From assembly GCA_965212195.1 (NCBI GenBank), contig CBDBUW010000010.1:806001-870000 (forward strand): a stretch of DNA of 64,000 nucleotides, written 5' to 3'. Of the stretch, positions 1-8,410 are shown one piece after another. Origin of the DNA: JAJCYK01 sp965212195 (GTDB taxonomy: Bacteria; Bacteroidota; Bacteroidia; Cytophagales; Cyclobacteriaceae). The notes beneath the pieces were generated by a model. The model was given only the letters and a program-made list of their open reading frames with translations. It had not been told where the DNA came from and did not search any database. Made by a program: the position numbers and the translations under genes. Every line of letters starts with the position of its first letter. Position 1 is the first letter of the stretch.

Positions 1-222
1 TCCCACCACCATAAATATCACCAACGACATAGCATAACTCACATACATCGCTCCGATGAAGAAGCCGGGTTCCACTTCGAATCGAAAGTCGCAATGGGGA
101 CACTGCGAATTCATCTGGCTAAATCTGGAGAACTTAAGAAGGGGGAACACAAACATTTTCCCTTGGCGGCAACGGGGGCATCTAGCCTCCAAGATTGCCT
201 GGAATGTGGATTTTACGGGCAT
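1..222 (-). CDS. DUF983 family protein (3' end outside window)
   Basis: Only the first 74 residues are visible; the frame is open to the left edge. Two zinc-ribbon-like Cys pairs are seen (CPRC at residues 15-18, CPHC at 41-44), followed by the start of a membrane segment near residue 55, which is the usual DUF983 arrangement. The ATG at 222-220 is chosen because residues 10-18 (ILEARCPRC) match the family's N-terminus. It overlaps the end of the upstream small gene by 41 bp in another frame. DUF983 genes are often found beside cytochrome oxidase genes in Bacteroidota; a role in oxidase assembly is inference only. Confidence 0.8.
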   Translation of the reverse strand, partial: MPVKSTFQAILEARCPRCRQGKMFVFPLLKFSRFSQMNSQCPHCDFRFEVEPGFFIGAMYVSYAMSLVIFMVVG

Positions 223-469
223 GAACCTTACTTTTTTTATACCAAAGGTACCCGATGATCACTACCAGAAGATAAGGAGCGACAAAAAGATACAGGATGC
301 CGGTATTCAGCCCCGCAGATAATCCCGCACTGCCCTCGCTTACATTGTTCTCCACAGCTGCCCTGCACATGGCACATTGAGCCCAGCTTTGTGCTACGCT
401 AAACGTCAGTAACACTAAGGTGCTGTAAATAACGCGCTTGATAGTCATCAATGTACGTTTGTTGTTCAT
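182..469 (-). CDS. Small membrane protein with CAMCR motif
   Basis: A 95-residue protein with an N-terminal signal peptide (cleavage likely after ...SWA), then a CAMC-R motif right after the cleavage site, a spacer, and one transmembrane segment near residues 58-78 with a basic tail. Proteins of this shape recur next to SCO, DUF420 and DUF983 genes in Bacteroidota but have no assigned function that I know. A second Met at residue 8 gives a tidier signal peptide and may be the true start. The exposed Cys pair beside oxidase genes suggests metal or redox chemistry during oxidase assembly, which is inference. Confidence 0.75.
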   Translation of the reverse strand: MNNKRTLMTIKRVIYSTLVLLTFSVAQSWAQCAMCRAAVENNVSEGSAGLSAGLNTGILYLFVAPYLLVVIIGYLWYKKSKVHARKIHIPGNLGG

Positions 470-536
470 ACTCTAATTTACAAAACTCCCTTGGTAAAGA
501 ATAGTTTAGGGCAGCTTTCTCGATTACCAAAATAGC

Positions 537-1112
537 TCAAAAGGCATAATAGGGGCTGATCATTAGGTAGACGATCACCCCGGTAAGGGATACGTAAAGC
601 CAAATGGGATAAGCAAATTTTACGATGCGCTTATGCTGAGAGATCTTATCTTTTAAGGCATAGTAAAGCGCCATCAGTACCAGCGGTACCACCACCGCCG
701 CTAATAATATATGGGATAGCAGGAAGAAGTAGTACAGGCTTCTGACCCAGCCTTCACCCCCAAAGCTTGTGGATGGGGTGGTACTGTGATAGACCACATA
801 CGAAATGAGAAACAGTGCACCAAGAACAAACGCTGAGATCATTATCTTGCGATGGTACACCACATTTTTACGACGGATAAAATACCAGCCTGCTAACAAC
901 AAGAGGCTGGTGGTACCATTAATGGCAGCATTGATATGTGGCAGCATCAATACCCATTTGCCTTGGGCATTCAGCATTTGCGGCCTGTAAATAAGGTATC
1001 CTACTAATAGGGGTACTGCCACAGAAAGCAGTACAATCAAGAACTGATATTTCCGGTCCATGGTTTGCTCAACGTGCTCGGTATGCTCAGGTTGTTCGGC
1101 CATCTTCCTCAT
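537..1112 (-). CDS. DUF420 family membrane protein
   Basis: A 191-residue integral membrane protein with about five hydrophobic segments and conserved His residues (HINAAING near residue 59, YHRKIM near 87, a SHILLAA stretch near 134), matching the DUF420 family found with cytochrome oxidase and SCO genes. The family's exact function is unsettled; a role in oxidase assembly is likely from context. The start at 1112 overlaps the SCO-like gene by 26 bp. Met4 (MAEQPEH) is an equally plausible start and reduces the overlap to 17 bp. The acidic, His-containing N-terminus precedes the first membrane segment. Confidence 0.8.
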   Translation of the reverse strand: MRKMAEQPEHTEHVEQTMDRKYQFLIVLLSVAVPLLVGYLIYRPQMLNAQGKWVLMLPHINAAINGTTSLLLLAGWYFIRRKNVVYHRKIMISAFVLGALFLISYVVYHSTTPSTSFGGEGWVRSLYYFFLLSHILLAAVVVPLVLMALYYALKDKISQHKRIVKFAYPIWLYVSLTGVIVYLMISPYYAF

Positions 1113-1728
1113 TCAGCAATAGAATCTCTAATTCAGTGATCAATCGATCCACATCTTCTAAATCACCAGCCTGATAGACACCCCTGATTCTCAGCAGGCC
1201 GTCCAACAACACTAACTGTTGTGCAGCTTCACAGTTTTCGATTTCCAGATTAAATCCGCAGCGTACAATGGATGGGGCATCTGTGACTTGCCACAGATCC
1301 CAATTGTCGGCCCTCAAGCCGTAGGTGTTCCTAAGTTCCAACCAGCTTCCGGCAGCATAGGATTCATCAAGTTGCAGGGATACCACGCCAACTCGTAAGT
1401 CGTCTCGATAATCGTTGGCCACCCGGGCCACTTCATTCAAGACTTTACCTTGGGAGTCACAGCCATTTTGCACAAATGAAAAAACATAGATCCGCCCGGT
1501 ATGTTCCGAAAAATTACCTTGGGCTTGTGCCGCGTCTGTAAATGAAAAATCCGACAACTGCGCGTCGTACGTCGCCGGACAACCGTCGAGGGGATCTGTG
1601 ATCCCATCCTCATATATAATAGGGACTTTGTATTGATTCTCGCCGAAATTCCGTAGGAACAGGTAAAGACCCACCGGAAGTGCCAGAGTAGCTACTAACA
1701 ACGCTACCTTTGTCACCCGGCCCGACAT
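1087..1728 (-). CDS. SCO1/SenC-like protein lacking copper ligands
   Basis: A 213-residue membrane-anchored thioredoxin-fold protein: one N-terminal membrane helix (about residues 8-26), then a periplasmic domain. The position, length and C-terminal pattern (QLVLLDGLLRIRGVYQ, then DVDRLI) match Bacteroidota SCO proteins, which deliver copper to the CuA site of oxidase subunit II. The copper site looks lost. The CxxxC motif reads C90-D-S-Q-G94, so the second Cys is Gly, and the expected His before the LVLLD strand is Ala near residue 168. It may act as a non-copper chaperone or redox helper, or other Cys residues (50, 157, 166) may substitute. Confidence 0.82.
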   Translation of the reverse strand: MSGRVTKVALLVATLALPVGLYLFLRNFGENQYKVPIIYEDGITDPLDGCPATYDAQLSDFSFTDAAQAQGNFSEHTGRIYVFSFVQNGCDSQGKVLNEVARVANDYRDDLRVGVVSLQLDESYAAGSWLELRNTYGLRADNWDLWQVTDAPSIVRCGFNLEIENCEAAQQLVLLDGLLRIRGVYQAGDLEDVDRLITELEILLLNEEDGRTT

Positions 1729-1731
1729 TAC

Positions 1732-2076
1732 TTAAAATCTTAAATTGAAAATACCCTCTCCTTCTATAAGTAGCGCTAATAACAGCCAGACTATAAATAT
1801 CGTAGGGATAAGGATTGACCAGATCAGCACTTTAACTTCGTATTTAAGGTGCATGAATTCACTGACGATGTAGAAGGCTTTAACAATAGTCAACCCCACA
1901 AATATTGAGGTACGAAGCACCCCGGCATCCATGGTAAAGGCGAACGCGAACTCAATCAGGGTAACTACCGCCAGAATAATCATGGTTTTCCAGATCTTCC
2001 AGATCCTGGCCTTATCTGGTGGTACAACTTTTATTTGTGGAGTCTCGTCGTGAGCTAAGTAATCTTCGGTAGACAT
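1732..2076 (-). CDS. Cytochrome c oxidase subunit IV family protein
   Basis: A 114-residue protein with three predicted membrane helices (about residues 30-50, 57-77 and 84-106) and an EFMHLKYE stretch between helices two and three. This matches the bacterial caa3-type subunit IV (COX4_pro) family, a small accessory subunit of the heme-copper oxidase in the inner membrane. It lies directly downstream of the two subunit III genes and 3 bp upstream of the SCO-like gene, consistent with one oxidase transcript. Confidence 0.88.
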   Translation of the reverse strand: MSTEDYLAHDETPQIKVVPPDKARIWKIWKTMIILAVVTLIEFAFAFTMDAGVLRTSIFVGLTIVKAFYIVSEFMHLKYEVKVLIWSILIPTIFIVWLLLALLIEGEGIFNLRF

Positions 2077-2094
2077 ATAGATTCGTTTAAAATT

Positions 2095-2844
2095 TTAAAT
2101 CAGATAGAAAAACGTGAACACGAATACCCATACCAGGTCCACAAAGTGCCAGTACAGGCCCACTTTCTCCACCATCTCATAGTGTCCTCGCCGGTCGTAA
2201 ACACCCGTGACCACACAATAGAAGATGATCATATTCAGCACCACTCCACTGGCTACGTGCGTGCCGTGAAATCCGGTTATAAAGAAAAACAGGTCTGCAA
2301 AGGGTGGTGGACCGTATTGATTTTGTATCAGATTAGCCCCAAAAAATGTAGTCCCCTCCGCTACCATAGAACCTTCGTGGGTACCATGAATAAAGTGTGA
2401 CCATTCCCAGGCTTGGCAACTCAAGAATGCAATACCTCCTAATATAGTCCAGAACATCCACTTCTCTACCGCGGGACGATCCATACGGTGTCCGGCTTCC
2501 ACCGCCAGTACCATAGTAACGCTACTCATGATCAGGATAAAGGTCATAATCCCCACAAACACCAGGGGAGCGGATAGTCCATGCAGAAACGGAAGAGCCT
2601 CAAATACCTTTTCCGGAATAGGCCACCACTGGTCGGGAGCAAAAACGAAATCCGCAGGGGTTCCCTCGTAGGCGGGATAGCTGTAGCGGATTAAACCGTA
2701 GGTGATCAATAAAGCTGAAAAGGTAAAGGCATCCGACAGCAGGAAAAACCACATCATGAGCTTTCCATAGCTGGCTTTTAGGGGAGAAGTACCTCCACCC
2801 CATATGCTTTTCTTCGGAGGAATTGCTACAGATTCAGTTGCCAT
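2095..2844 (-). CDS. Cytochrome c oxidase subunit III (long form)
   Basis: A 249-residue polytopic protein of the heme-copper oxidase subunit III family. It shows the typical WEWSHFIHG stretch mid-protein, the GFHGTHVASG motif in the penultimate region, and a C-terminal YWHFVDLVWVFVF signature. Subunit III stabilises the oxidase core and supports proton uptake. It is the second of two adjacent subunit III genes; this one has an extra loop (about residues 62-90) between the first two helices. The 9-bp gap to its neighbour indicates co-transcription. Confidence 0.92.
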   Translation of the reverse strand: MATESVAIPPKKSIWGGGTSPLKASYGKLMMWFFLLSDAFTFSALLITYGLIRYSYPAYEGTPADFVFAPDQWWPIPEKVFEALPFLHGLSAPLVFVGIMTFILIMSSVTMVLAVEAGHRMDRPAVEKWMFWTILGGIAFLSCQAWEWSHFIHGTHEGSMVAEGTTFFGANLIQNQYGPPPFADLFFFITGFHGTHVASGVVLNMIIFYCVVTGVYDRRGHYEMVEKVGLYWHFVDLVWVFVFTFFYLI

Positions 2845-2853
2845 AAGAATTTT

Positions 2854-3435
2854 TTAATGGTAAAACACTAAAAATAAAAACAGGTACAACCACAAAGCGC
2901 CTAGAAAGTGCCAATACGTTGTGCACATTTCAAAACGTACCAAATTCTTTGAATGTACCTTATAATTAAATGCCGAAAATATTACAATAATCAAAAAAAC
3001 AATACCGCTGATCAGGTGGAACGCGTGTAAACCCGTGAGCACATAGATAAATGACCCTGCGGGGTTACCCACAAAATACACTTCCATATTCACCAGTTGA
3101 CCCCATGACAAGTATTGTCCCACCAAAAAGGCTATGCCCAAGATCAGGGTAACCACCAATGATAGTTTCACTTGTGTAAATCGGTCTTTCTTTGCTGCAA
3201 AATAACCCCACTGCAGCACTATACTACTCAAAATGATGGTTCCTGAGGTATACCAAAACATAGCCGGAAGGTCGTACTCCAACCAACTGCCTTCCCCCTG
3301 CTTTACGATGAAAGCACTGGTCAGGGAGGCAAAGATCATCACAATGGTGACAATGAACAGCCACAAAGCAAACTTATGCGGATGCATAGATAACGGCCTG
3401 GCTGGATTCTCAACTAATCTTATATTCGTTCCCAT
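2854..3435 (-). CDS. Cytochrome c oxidase subunit III (short form)
   Basis: A 193-residue protein with five predicted membrane helices and the subunit III signatures LTGLHAFHLISG (around residue 133) and TTYWHFLGALWLYLF at the C-terminus. It is a paralogue of the next gene downstream. Tandem short and long subunit III genes after the heme biosynthesis genes are a recurring layout in Bacteroidota. The two may form one split subunit III module or alternate in the complex; the sequence cannot decide. It lies 4 bp downstream of the heme O synthase gene. Confidence 0.9.
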   Translation of the reverse strand: MGTNIRLVENPARPLSMHPHKFALWLFIVTIVMIFASLTSAFIVKQGEGSWLEYDLPAMFWYTSGTIILSSIVLQWGYFAAKKDRFTQVKLSLVVTLILGIAFLVGQYLSWGQLVNMEVYFVGNPAGSFIYVLTGLHAFHLISGIVFLIIVIFSAFNYKVHSKNLVRFEMCTTYWHFLGALWLYLFLFLVFYH

Positions 3436-3439
3436 CGCG

Positions 3440-4357
3440 CTATATCTTATCTAATATAAATGCTATCTGAACAACCGGTAGGTATATGAAAGACCCAAAC
3501 ATGATCTGCAATGCAGACCGATTGGCCTTCTCTCCTTCATCCAGACAGCTTCTCATTAATTTGAATGTCTGTGCTAGGAATAAGACTCCACAAACTGATA
3601 CGATCAGTGCCGAATTGATTCCCGTTAGTCCCAACTTGGCAGGTAGTAGCCCCATTGGTAAAAGAAACAGTGTATAGATCATAATCTGGATGGCAGTGTT
3701 AAAGTCCTTCTGGCCCCCTGAAGGAAGCAGCTTAAATCCGGCCTTTTGATAATCATCATGTGACACCCAGGCAATAGCCCAAAAGTGTGGAAACTGCCAA
3801 ATAAACTGAATGCCGAATAGTACTAAAGCCTCATAGCTTACCACGCCGGTTGCCGCAACCCATCCCAATAAAGGCGGTAGCGCACCAGGTATAGCTCCCA
3901 CGAACACAGCCACTGGCCCTACTCTTTTCAGGGGAGTATAGACAAAGCTATAAAGCAGTAATGAGGCCAAAGCCAGCACCACCGTAAGCGGATTGGTGAA
4001 TTGCATCAACAAAAGAAATCCTATCAAACCACTGATGATAGCTACCCAACCGGCTTCTTTCACTGAAATGCGACCGTTGGGTAAAGGTCTGCCCTGTGTT
4101 CGCTTCATCAAGGCATCCAGGTCACGTTCTAATATTTGATTGATGGTCACAGAAGCTCCCGAGATAAGGAATCCTCCGATGCACAACATACTAAACGACA
4201 GCCAGTTAAAAGATCCCTGGCTGGCCAGCAAATAGCCGAAAGCACTACTGAAGGCCACCAAGAAGGACAACCTGAATTTCAACAACTCGGTATAGGCCTT
4301 AGTCCGAGCAAGCAGTACGCTCCAGAAATTGGCGCTATGTAAACTAGGGCTTATCAT
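3440..4357 (-). CDS. ctaB: Protoheme IX farnesyltransferase (heme O synthase)
   Basis: A UbiA-family prenyltransferase, 305 residues, about nine membrane helices. It converts heme B to heme O with farnesyl diphosphate, the first step to the heme A used by this oxidase. The first Asp-rich motif is NQILERDLDALMKRT (N73, D79, D81) followed by GRPLP; the second loop carries SHDDYQKAGFKLLP. Length and motifs are normal for CtaB/CyoE. Its ATG overlaps the heme A synthase stop by 4 bp (ATGA type), implying translational coupling of the two heme enzymes. Confidence 0.95.
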   Translation of the reverse strand: MISPSLHSANFWSVLLARTKAYTELLKFRLSFLVAFSSAFGYLLASQGSFNWLSFSMLCIGGFLISGASVTINQILERDLDALMKRTQGRPLPNGRISVKEAGWVAIISGLIGFLLLMQFTNPLTVVLALASLLLYSFVYTPLKRVGPVAVFVGAIPGALPPLLGWVAATGVVSYEALVLFGIQFIWQFPHFWAIAWVSHDDYQKAGFKLLPSGGQKDFNTAIQIMIYTLFLLPMGLLPAKLGLTGINSALIVSVCGVLFLAQTFKLMRSCLDEGEKANRSALQIMFGSFIYLPVVQIAFILDKI

Positions 4358-5409
4358 ACTGTTTGAGGTCGTTTAATTTCCAGGAACAGCCAAAACTGAA
4401 CTCCAATTATCAATGTACTGGTCAACAAATGAATGGGTTGGGCCCAGGCCGGTACGGCAAAATACACCATAAACGCGCCTACTATTATTTCTACTAGTAA
4501 CAACGCTAATAGCACTTGTGACCACCAGATCAAATGGTCTTGCTTGGTTCTTCTTAGTAGGAGGTACAGGAACACATTAATCCCCAATATCAGCAGGGAA
4601 AAAGAACGGTGTATATAAAAGTCAGCACCTAAATTTTCAATCCATTGATCCCTGAAGGCGAAACCGAATTGCACGGCAATAAGATCTATGGCCTCTCTTA
4701 CCTGAGTACCCATGGCAATTTGGATTACCATAGCAATCATGGAGATGGCCAGAATTGCCCGCAGCGGCTTGATCTGTGCTAAACTCAGGGAGTCCCCCCA
4801 TGTTTTTGAGGTACTCTCATGCACCAGATAGATCAATATACAAATAATAACTACCGCCAATATCATGTGGACCGTTACCATCCAGGGCAATAGGTTGGTG
4901 GATACCACCACGGAGCCTAGCCAACCCTGCACCACCACTAACAAGAAGGTCGCTAGCGACCCCCATACTAACGTCTTGTTGGCACCTCTAAATTTCAAGG
5001 AAGCTGCCAGGGTTCCCATGATCAGTAGACCCACCAACACCCCGATGAGTCGGTTAATGTATTCAGTCCAGGTTTTATTTACGTTAAAGGCTGCCTCGGG
5101 AGCTGCGATGGTTTCCGCACGCAGGGCCTTAGCGGTGCCGGTAAGGCCTAGGCTCTCAAGATAACCGGCCAGACGATGATTCTTTTGTACCCGTTGTTCC
5201 GCGTAGGTAACCTGATAATCCGCCGGCAACTGATCAGCACTGGTGGGTGGTATCCAGTTACCAAAGCACTTGGGCCAGTCCGGACATCCCATGCCCGATC
5301 CGGTACTTCTAACTATGCCTCCTACCAATATCAACAAATACACTGCACTTAAGGTTATAATCGCCAACCGGTTATAAAATGATCCGCTATTGGGATTCGC
5401 TTTCATCAA
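4354..5409 (-). CDS. ctaA: Heme A synthase (COX15/CtaA)
   Basis: A 351-residue membrane protein that oxidises heme O to heme A in the inner membrane. The N-terminal GGIVRSTGSGMGCPDWPKCFG motif is clear, with a Cys pair at 42 and 48; His residues follow in QKNHRLAGYLE, in TVHMILA and in YIHRSFS. The length fits the two-repeat, eight-helix CtaA/COX15 form. It overlaps the end of ctaD by 23 bp and the start of ctaB by 4 bp, so it is embedded in the oxidase operon. Confidence 0.95.
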   Translation of the reverse strand: MMKANPNSGSFYNRLAIITLSAVYLLILVGGIVRSTGSGMGCPDWPKCFGNWIPPTSADQLPADYQVTYAEQRVQKNHRLAGYLESLGLTGTAKALRAETIAAPEAAFNVNKTWTEYINRLIGVLVGLLIMGTLAASLKFRGANKTLVWGSLATFLLVVVQGWLGSVVVSTNLLPWMVTVHMILAVVIICILIYLVHESTSKTWGDSLSLAQIKPLRAILAISMIAMVIQIAMGTQVREAIDLIAVQFGFAFRDQWIENLGADFYIHRSFSLLILGINVFLYLLLRRTKQDHLIWWSQVLLALLLVEIIVGAFMVYFAVPAWAQPIHLLTSTLIIGVQFWLFLEIKRPQTV

Positions 5410-7264
5410 TTACAATTCCCTCCTCTTCTTTCTCCAAGGCAATCAAATCGTTCTCATGAGGTAAATTAGACTCCATGGTCTGTGAGAACGGCACATACTG
5501 GGGAATAAAGTCCTCTTCGGCACCAGGTTTACTGTAGTCGTAGGGCCAGCGATAAACCGTAGGTATAGCGCCGGGCCAGTTGCCATGCTCCGGATGTAAA
5601 GGGGTAGTCCACTCCAGGGTATTGGACCTCCAGGGATTCGGTGGAGCTACTCTGCCACGGAACATACTGTAGAAGAAATTAAATAAGAATATGAACTGGG
5701 CCGCCATTACGATCAAAGCGGCTATAGTTACGAAAGTGTTCAGATCTGCAAATGAGTTGAACAAATCGAAAGTAGTCCATGAATAATACCTTCTGGGGAA
5801 TCCAGCGATACCGATATAATGCATAGGAAAGAACACCAAATACACGCCCACAAATGTCAGCCAAAAATGAATGTACCCCAATTTGGCATCCATCATACGG
5901 CCAAACATCTTAGGAAACCAGTGGTATACACCAGCCAGCATCCCAAAGAAAGAAGCACTGGCCATTACCAGATGGAAATGCGCCACTACAAAATAGGTAT
6001 CATGCAAAGGGATGTCAATAGCAGCATTACCTAAGTAGATACCGGTAAGACCTCCTGAGATAAAGAAAGACACTAACCCTATGGAAAACAGCATCCCCGG
6101 CGTAAACCGTATATTCCCCTTCCACATAGTGGCCAGATAATTAAATGTTTTTACCGCACTGGGAACCGCGATGATCAAGGTCAAGATCATAAATATGGAA
6201 CCCAAGAAGGGATTCATTCCCGTTACAAACATGTGGTGGGCCCACACGATAAAGCTTAGAATAGCAATTCCCAACAGGGATCCGATCATGGCCCGGTATC
6301 CGAAAATAGGTTTTCGGCTGTTAGTAGAAATGATCTCGGAGGTAATTCCAAGTCCCGGAAGCATCACAATATACACCTCGGGATGACCCAGGAACCAAAA
6401 CAGGTGCTGGAATAGTATGGCGCTGCCACCCTGGTTGGGCAATGCCTCCCCATTTATATAGATGTCGGACAGATAGAAACTGGTACCGAAGCTTCGGTCA
6501 AATATCAATAATAAGGCAGCTGAGAACAAAACCGGGAAAGACAATACTCCAATTACCGCAGTCAGAAAGAAGGCCCAGATGGTGAGGGGCAACTTGGCAA
6601 AGGTCATGCCTTTTGTCCTCAAGTTGATAATAGTAGTGATATAATTGATACTTCCCAACAGCGAGGAAATAATGAATAAAGCCATGGATACTAGCCACAG
6701 TGTCATCCCTCCCTGACTACCCTGGATGGCCTGTGGCAGGGCGCTTAACGGAGGGTAAATGACCCAACCTCCGGAAGCCGGTCCGGTCTTTAGGAAGAAA
6801 GAACAAAGCATCACCACTGAAGAAAGGAAGAAGAACCAGTACGACAGCATGTTCAGGAACCCAGAAGCCATATCACGGGCACCGATCTGCAAGGGGATCA
6901 GGAAATTGCTAAAAGTTCCGCTCAGGCCTGCAGTAAGCACGAAGAATACCATAATGGTACCGTGCATAGTAACCAGGGCCAAATAAAATTCAGGATCTAA
7001 CTTACCGGTGTCCGTTATCCAGCCACCCAGGAATGGTCTCAACCATTCCAGGCTCATATCGGGGTATCCCAGTTGTAATCGGAAAATACTGCTGAGAATA
7101 CCTCCTACTACCGCCCAGAAGATTCCAGTGATTAAGAACTGCTTGGCAATAGTTTTGTGATCCTGACTGAATATGTACTTAGTAACGAAGCTTTCCTTAT
7201 GATGACCATGGGCGTGCCATTGTTCATCATGATATCCTGCGGTTTCTGCTATATGTTGATCCAT
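5387..7264 (-). CDS. ctaD: Cytochrome c oxidase subunit I
   Basis: The catalytic subunit of an aa3-type heme-copper oxidase, 625 residues, twelve or more membrane helices. Visible ligands and motifs are MHGTIMVFF (low-spin heme His101), FLGHPEVYIVMLPG (CuB His and the cross-linked Tyr, around residues 292-296), AHHMFVTG (CuB His pair, around 342) and HDTYFVVAHFHLVM (high-spin and low-spin heme His residues, around 426). The HPEVY Tyr marks an A-type oxidase. The N-terminus is His-rich (HAHGHHKE). It reduces O2 to water and pumps protons, probably receiving electrons from the alternative complex III encoded upstream. Confidence 0.97.
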   Translation of the reverse strand: MDQHIAETAGYHDEQWHAHGHHKESFVTKYIFSQDHKTIAKQFLITGIFWAVVGGILSSIFRLQLGYPDMSLEWLRPFLGGWITDTGKLDPEFYLALVTMHGTIMVFFVLTAGLSGTFSNFLIPLQIGARDMASGFLNMLSYWFFFLSSVVMLCSFFLKTGPASGGWVIYPPLSALPQAIQGSQGGMTLWLVSMALFIISSLLGSINYITTIINLRTKGMTFAKLPLTIWAFFLTAVIGVLSFPVLFSAALLLIFDRSFGTSFYLSDIYINGEALPNQGGSAILFQHLFWFLGHPEVYIVMLPGLGITSEIISTNSRKPIFGYRAMIGSLLGIAILSFIVWAHHMFVTGMNPFLGSIFMILTLIIAVPSAVKTFNYLATMWKGNIRFTPGMLFSIGLVSFFISGGLTGIYLGNAAIDIPLHDTYFVVAHFHLVMASASFFGMLAGVYHWFPKMFGRMMDAKLGYIHFWLTFVGVYLVFFPMHYIGIAGFPRRYYSWTTFDLFNSFADLNTFVTIAALIVMAAQFIFLFNFFYSMFRGRVAPPNPWRSNTLEWTTPLHPEHGNWPGAIPTVYRWPYDYSKPGAEEDFIPQYVPFSQTMESNLPHENDLIALEKEEEGIVIDESESQ

Positions 7265-7285
7265 CTAAGGAAAATTTAAGTTCTT

Positions 7286-8335
7286 TTAATTATTGTCAAT
7301 AACGGTTTCCAGTCCTGTGGCAATAGAAGCTACCTCCTGAAGATTTTCCGGAACCTGGGCCATGTAGGATGGATTCTGAGTCAGCCATGGCTCTTGTGAA
7401 GCATACCAGGCCTTATAATCTGCAGGTTCATCTACCACCAGTATCATCCTCATGGAGAAATGGCCTCTTCCACAGATCTCCGTACACGCCAGTTCGTAAT
7501 TGAAGTCCGGGTTGCCAGTTTCTTCCCTCATTTCCGCAGTGGATTTATTGGGTACGAACCAAAAGCGGGTAGGCATACCAGGTACGGCATCCATCTTGAC
7601 CCGGAAGTGAGGCAGGTATACACTGTGCAGCACATCCCTGGCCCTTATCTTCAACAGCACCGGTTGGCCTTTGGGTACGTGGATCTCCCGGGGAACAAAA
7701 TCATCGAAATTGGCCTTATCGCTGAAGTCCATACCGAATTCATTGATGGCATCGATCTTTTGATAGTCATAAGCACCCAGTAAGCCATCTTTACCAGGGT
7801 AACGTACTTTCCAGGCAAATTGATAGCCCATGATCTCCACTACCTCTGCCTCCTGAGGAGGGTCATCGGTTATCTGGGTCCAAACCTTTAATCCATACCC
7901 TACCAAAAGCGTCAACACAATGGCCGGAATTACCGTCCAAATGATCTCCAGCTTATGATTATCCGGGTAGAAGGTTGCCTTATTGGTTTCTTTATACTGA
8001 TATCTAAAAGCAAACCAGAACAAAGCTATATTTCCCAACACAAAAACGATCCCGGTAATGACGGTGGTAATCCAGAACATTTGATCCGTGAGGATCCCAT
8101 GGTCTGAAGCATTCGGCAACTTGTAGTTATCCACCTCTGCAATACTGTACCAGAAGAAGGCAATCAATCCTACTATCATGAACAACAGGAACAACAGACC
8201 ATTGACCCGGTTGCTGGTAGATTCGATTTTCTTATCAGAACCTTTGGCCACGTTCAAGAGTGATTGCACCCGGAACAGCATCAGTAAGATCACCAATACC
8301 AGGACGACACCAATACCAATTGCAACTTGAAACAT
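7286..8335 (-). CDS. ctaC: Cytochrome c oxidase subunit II
   Basis: A 349-residue protein with an N-terminal hydrophobic segment, two further membrane helices (about residues 47-67 and 85-110), then a periplasmic cupredoxin domain. The CuA site is complete: His in VLHSVYLPHFRVK and the cluster CTEICGRGHFSMRM near residues 282-295. No CxxCH motif follows, so this is an aa3 form without a fused cytochrome c. CuA loading normally needs SCO, whose homologue here looks degenerate. A 75-bp gap separates it from actF. Confidence 0.95.
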   Translation of the reverse strand: MFQVAIGIGVVLVLVILLMLFRVQSLLNVAKGSDKKIESTSNRVNGLLFLLFMIVGLIAFFWYSIAEVDNYKLPNASDHGILTDQMFWITTVITGIVFVLGNIALFWFAFRYQYKETNKATFYPDNHKLEIIWTVIPAIVLTLLVGYGLKVWTQITDDPPQEAEVVEIMGYQFAWKVRYPGKDGLLGAYDYQKIDAINEFGMDFSDKANFDDFVPREIHVPKGQPVLLKIRARDVLHSVYLPHFRVKMDAVPGMPTRFWFVPNKSTAEMREETGNPDFNYELACTEICGRGHFSMRMILVVDEPADYKAWYASQEPWLTQNPSYMAQVPENLQEVASIATGLETVIDNN

Positions 8336-8410
8336 ATAATTACTAGTTAATATTTATGCACTTATTTCTTATTAATAAACCGCTACAAAAAGCGTTTGTT
8401 TGTACCCTCC

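Noticed and set aside
8366..8396. Hairpin between actF and subunit II as a terminator
   Set aside because: The CGCT/AGCG stem is only four pairs with flanking mismatches and no clean T run; too weak to call.
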